A stretch of 32,764 nt of DNA from contig CAJVYM010000015.1 of assembly GCA_913009415.1 (NCBI GenBank), positions 1 through 32,764 on the forward strand, read 5' to 3'. Below are positions 32,568 to 32,764 of this stretch, piece by piece. The notes beneath the pieces were generated by a model. That model saw only the letters and a program-made list of their open reading frames with translations. It was not told the origin of the DNA and searched no databases. A program made the translations under genes and the position numbers. Within the stretch, counting starts at the first letter, position 1, and every line of letters starts with the position of its first letter. Source of the stretch: an uncultured bacterium (GTDB lineage: Bacteria; Bipolaricaulota; Bipolaricaulia; UBA7950; UBA9294).

Positions 32568-32764
32568 AGATCGGAAGAGCACACGTCTGAACTCCAGTCA
32601 CACTGATATATCTCGTATGCCGTCTTCTGCTTGAAAAAAAAAAAAAAAAACAAACCCCCACCCCCCCCCCACCCACCCCCCACCCCCCCCCACCTGTGCG
32701 ATGTTACACTTAGCTTGTTACATCCTGTCGTAATGTATCTACTATTTACGTTGTTAATATCTAC
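32568..32764. other. Illumina TruSeq adapter read-through plus low-complexity tail (not genomic)
   Basis: AGATCGGAAGAGC begins at 32568 and continues as the TruSeq indexed adapter to 32601. An eight-base index ACTGATAT follows (32602-32609; I recall this as TruSeq index 25), and then the flow-cell end finishing GCCGTCTTCTGCTTG at 32633. After it come 17 A residues (32634-32650), a C/A-only run to about 32692, and an AT-rich stretch of unknown origin (about 32693-32764). All of this is a sequencing artefact left at the contig end and should be trimmed. Confidence 0.98.

Noticed and set aside
32258-32683. Minus-strand frame of 141 codons with poly-Phe and poly-Gly start
   Set aside because: Its first part is encoded by the adapter, poly(A) and C-rich tail, and the rest is antisense to trmY.
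32651-32692. C-rich run that could look like a G-quadruplex or i-motif on the opposite strand
   Set aside because: It follows the adapter and poly(A) and is a sequencing artefact.

Overview
The window is a bacterial chromosomal contig, moderately GC-rich by eye. It is dominated by one long ribosomal-protein/RNA polymerase superoperon, with a few accessory genes on each side. No tRNA, rRNA or CRISPR array was seen. The organism looks like a deep-branching diderm: RpoC is long and Thermotoga-like, and a secreted beta-rich protein resembles an outer-membrane barrel. The gene set, including a mostly archaeal TrmY-type tRNA methyltransferase, would fit Bipolaricaulota (Acetothermia/OP1). That assignment rests on resemblance recalled from memory and is low confidence.

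Left flank (1-5285, + strand): the 3' end of an IS30-type transposase is cut by the window edge. It is followed by a CCA-adding-type tRNA nucleotidyltransferase with an HD domain, a HerA/DUF87-type ATPase, long-form ribosome hibernation factor HPF with a clear sigma70-type promoter, and a PP-loop (ThiI/MnmA-like) protein. From 5286 to 5752 lie a promoter, an FmdB-type zinc-ribbon gene broken by two frameshifts, and a terminator-like hairpin just before rpoC.

Core (5753-28127, + strand): rpoC, then from a perfect-consensus promoter rpsL-rpsG-fusA-rpsJ-rplC-rplD-rplW-rplB-rpsS-rplV-rpsC-rplP-rpmC-rpsQ-rplN-rplX-rplE-rpsN-rpsH-rplF-rplR-rpsE-rplO-secY-adk-map-infA-rpmJ-rpsM-rpsK-rpsD-rpoA-rplQ. 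The str, S10, spc and alpha operons are joined with gaps of a few bases or short overlaps. rpoB is not next to rpoC, tuf is missing after fusA, and rpmD is missing between rpsE and rplO. Two tandem terminators close the unit.

Right flank (28317-32567): three convergent minus-strand genes encode a secreted beta-rich protein, a compact WecA/MraY-type phosphosugar transferase, and an SDR-type L-threonine 3-dehydrogenase. A divergent + strand gene follows, encoding a TrmY-type tRNA pseudouridine-54 methyltransferase with an extra C-terminal domain resembling DUF2007. The genome sequence stops inside this gene. From 32568 the text is an Illumina TruSeq adapter with index, then poly(A) and low-complexity junk, so the last roughly 200 bases are not biological.

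Most of the window is ordinary housekeeping. The best leads are the TrmY-DUF2007 fusion, the altered layout and leader of rpoC, the rearranged superoperon content, a C9 tract inside the hpf promoter spacer, and promoter placements suggesting leaderless mRNAs.
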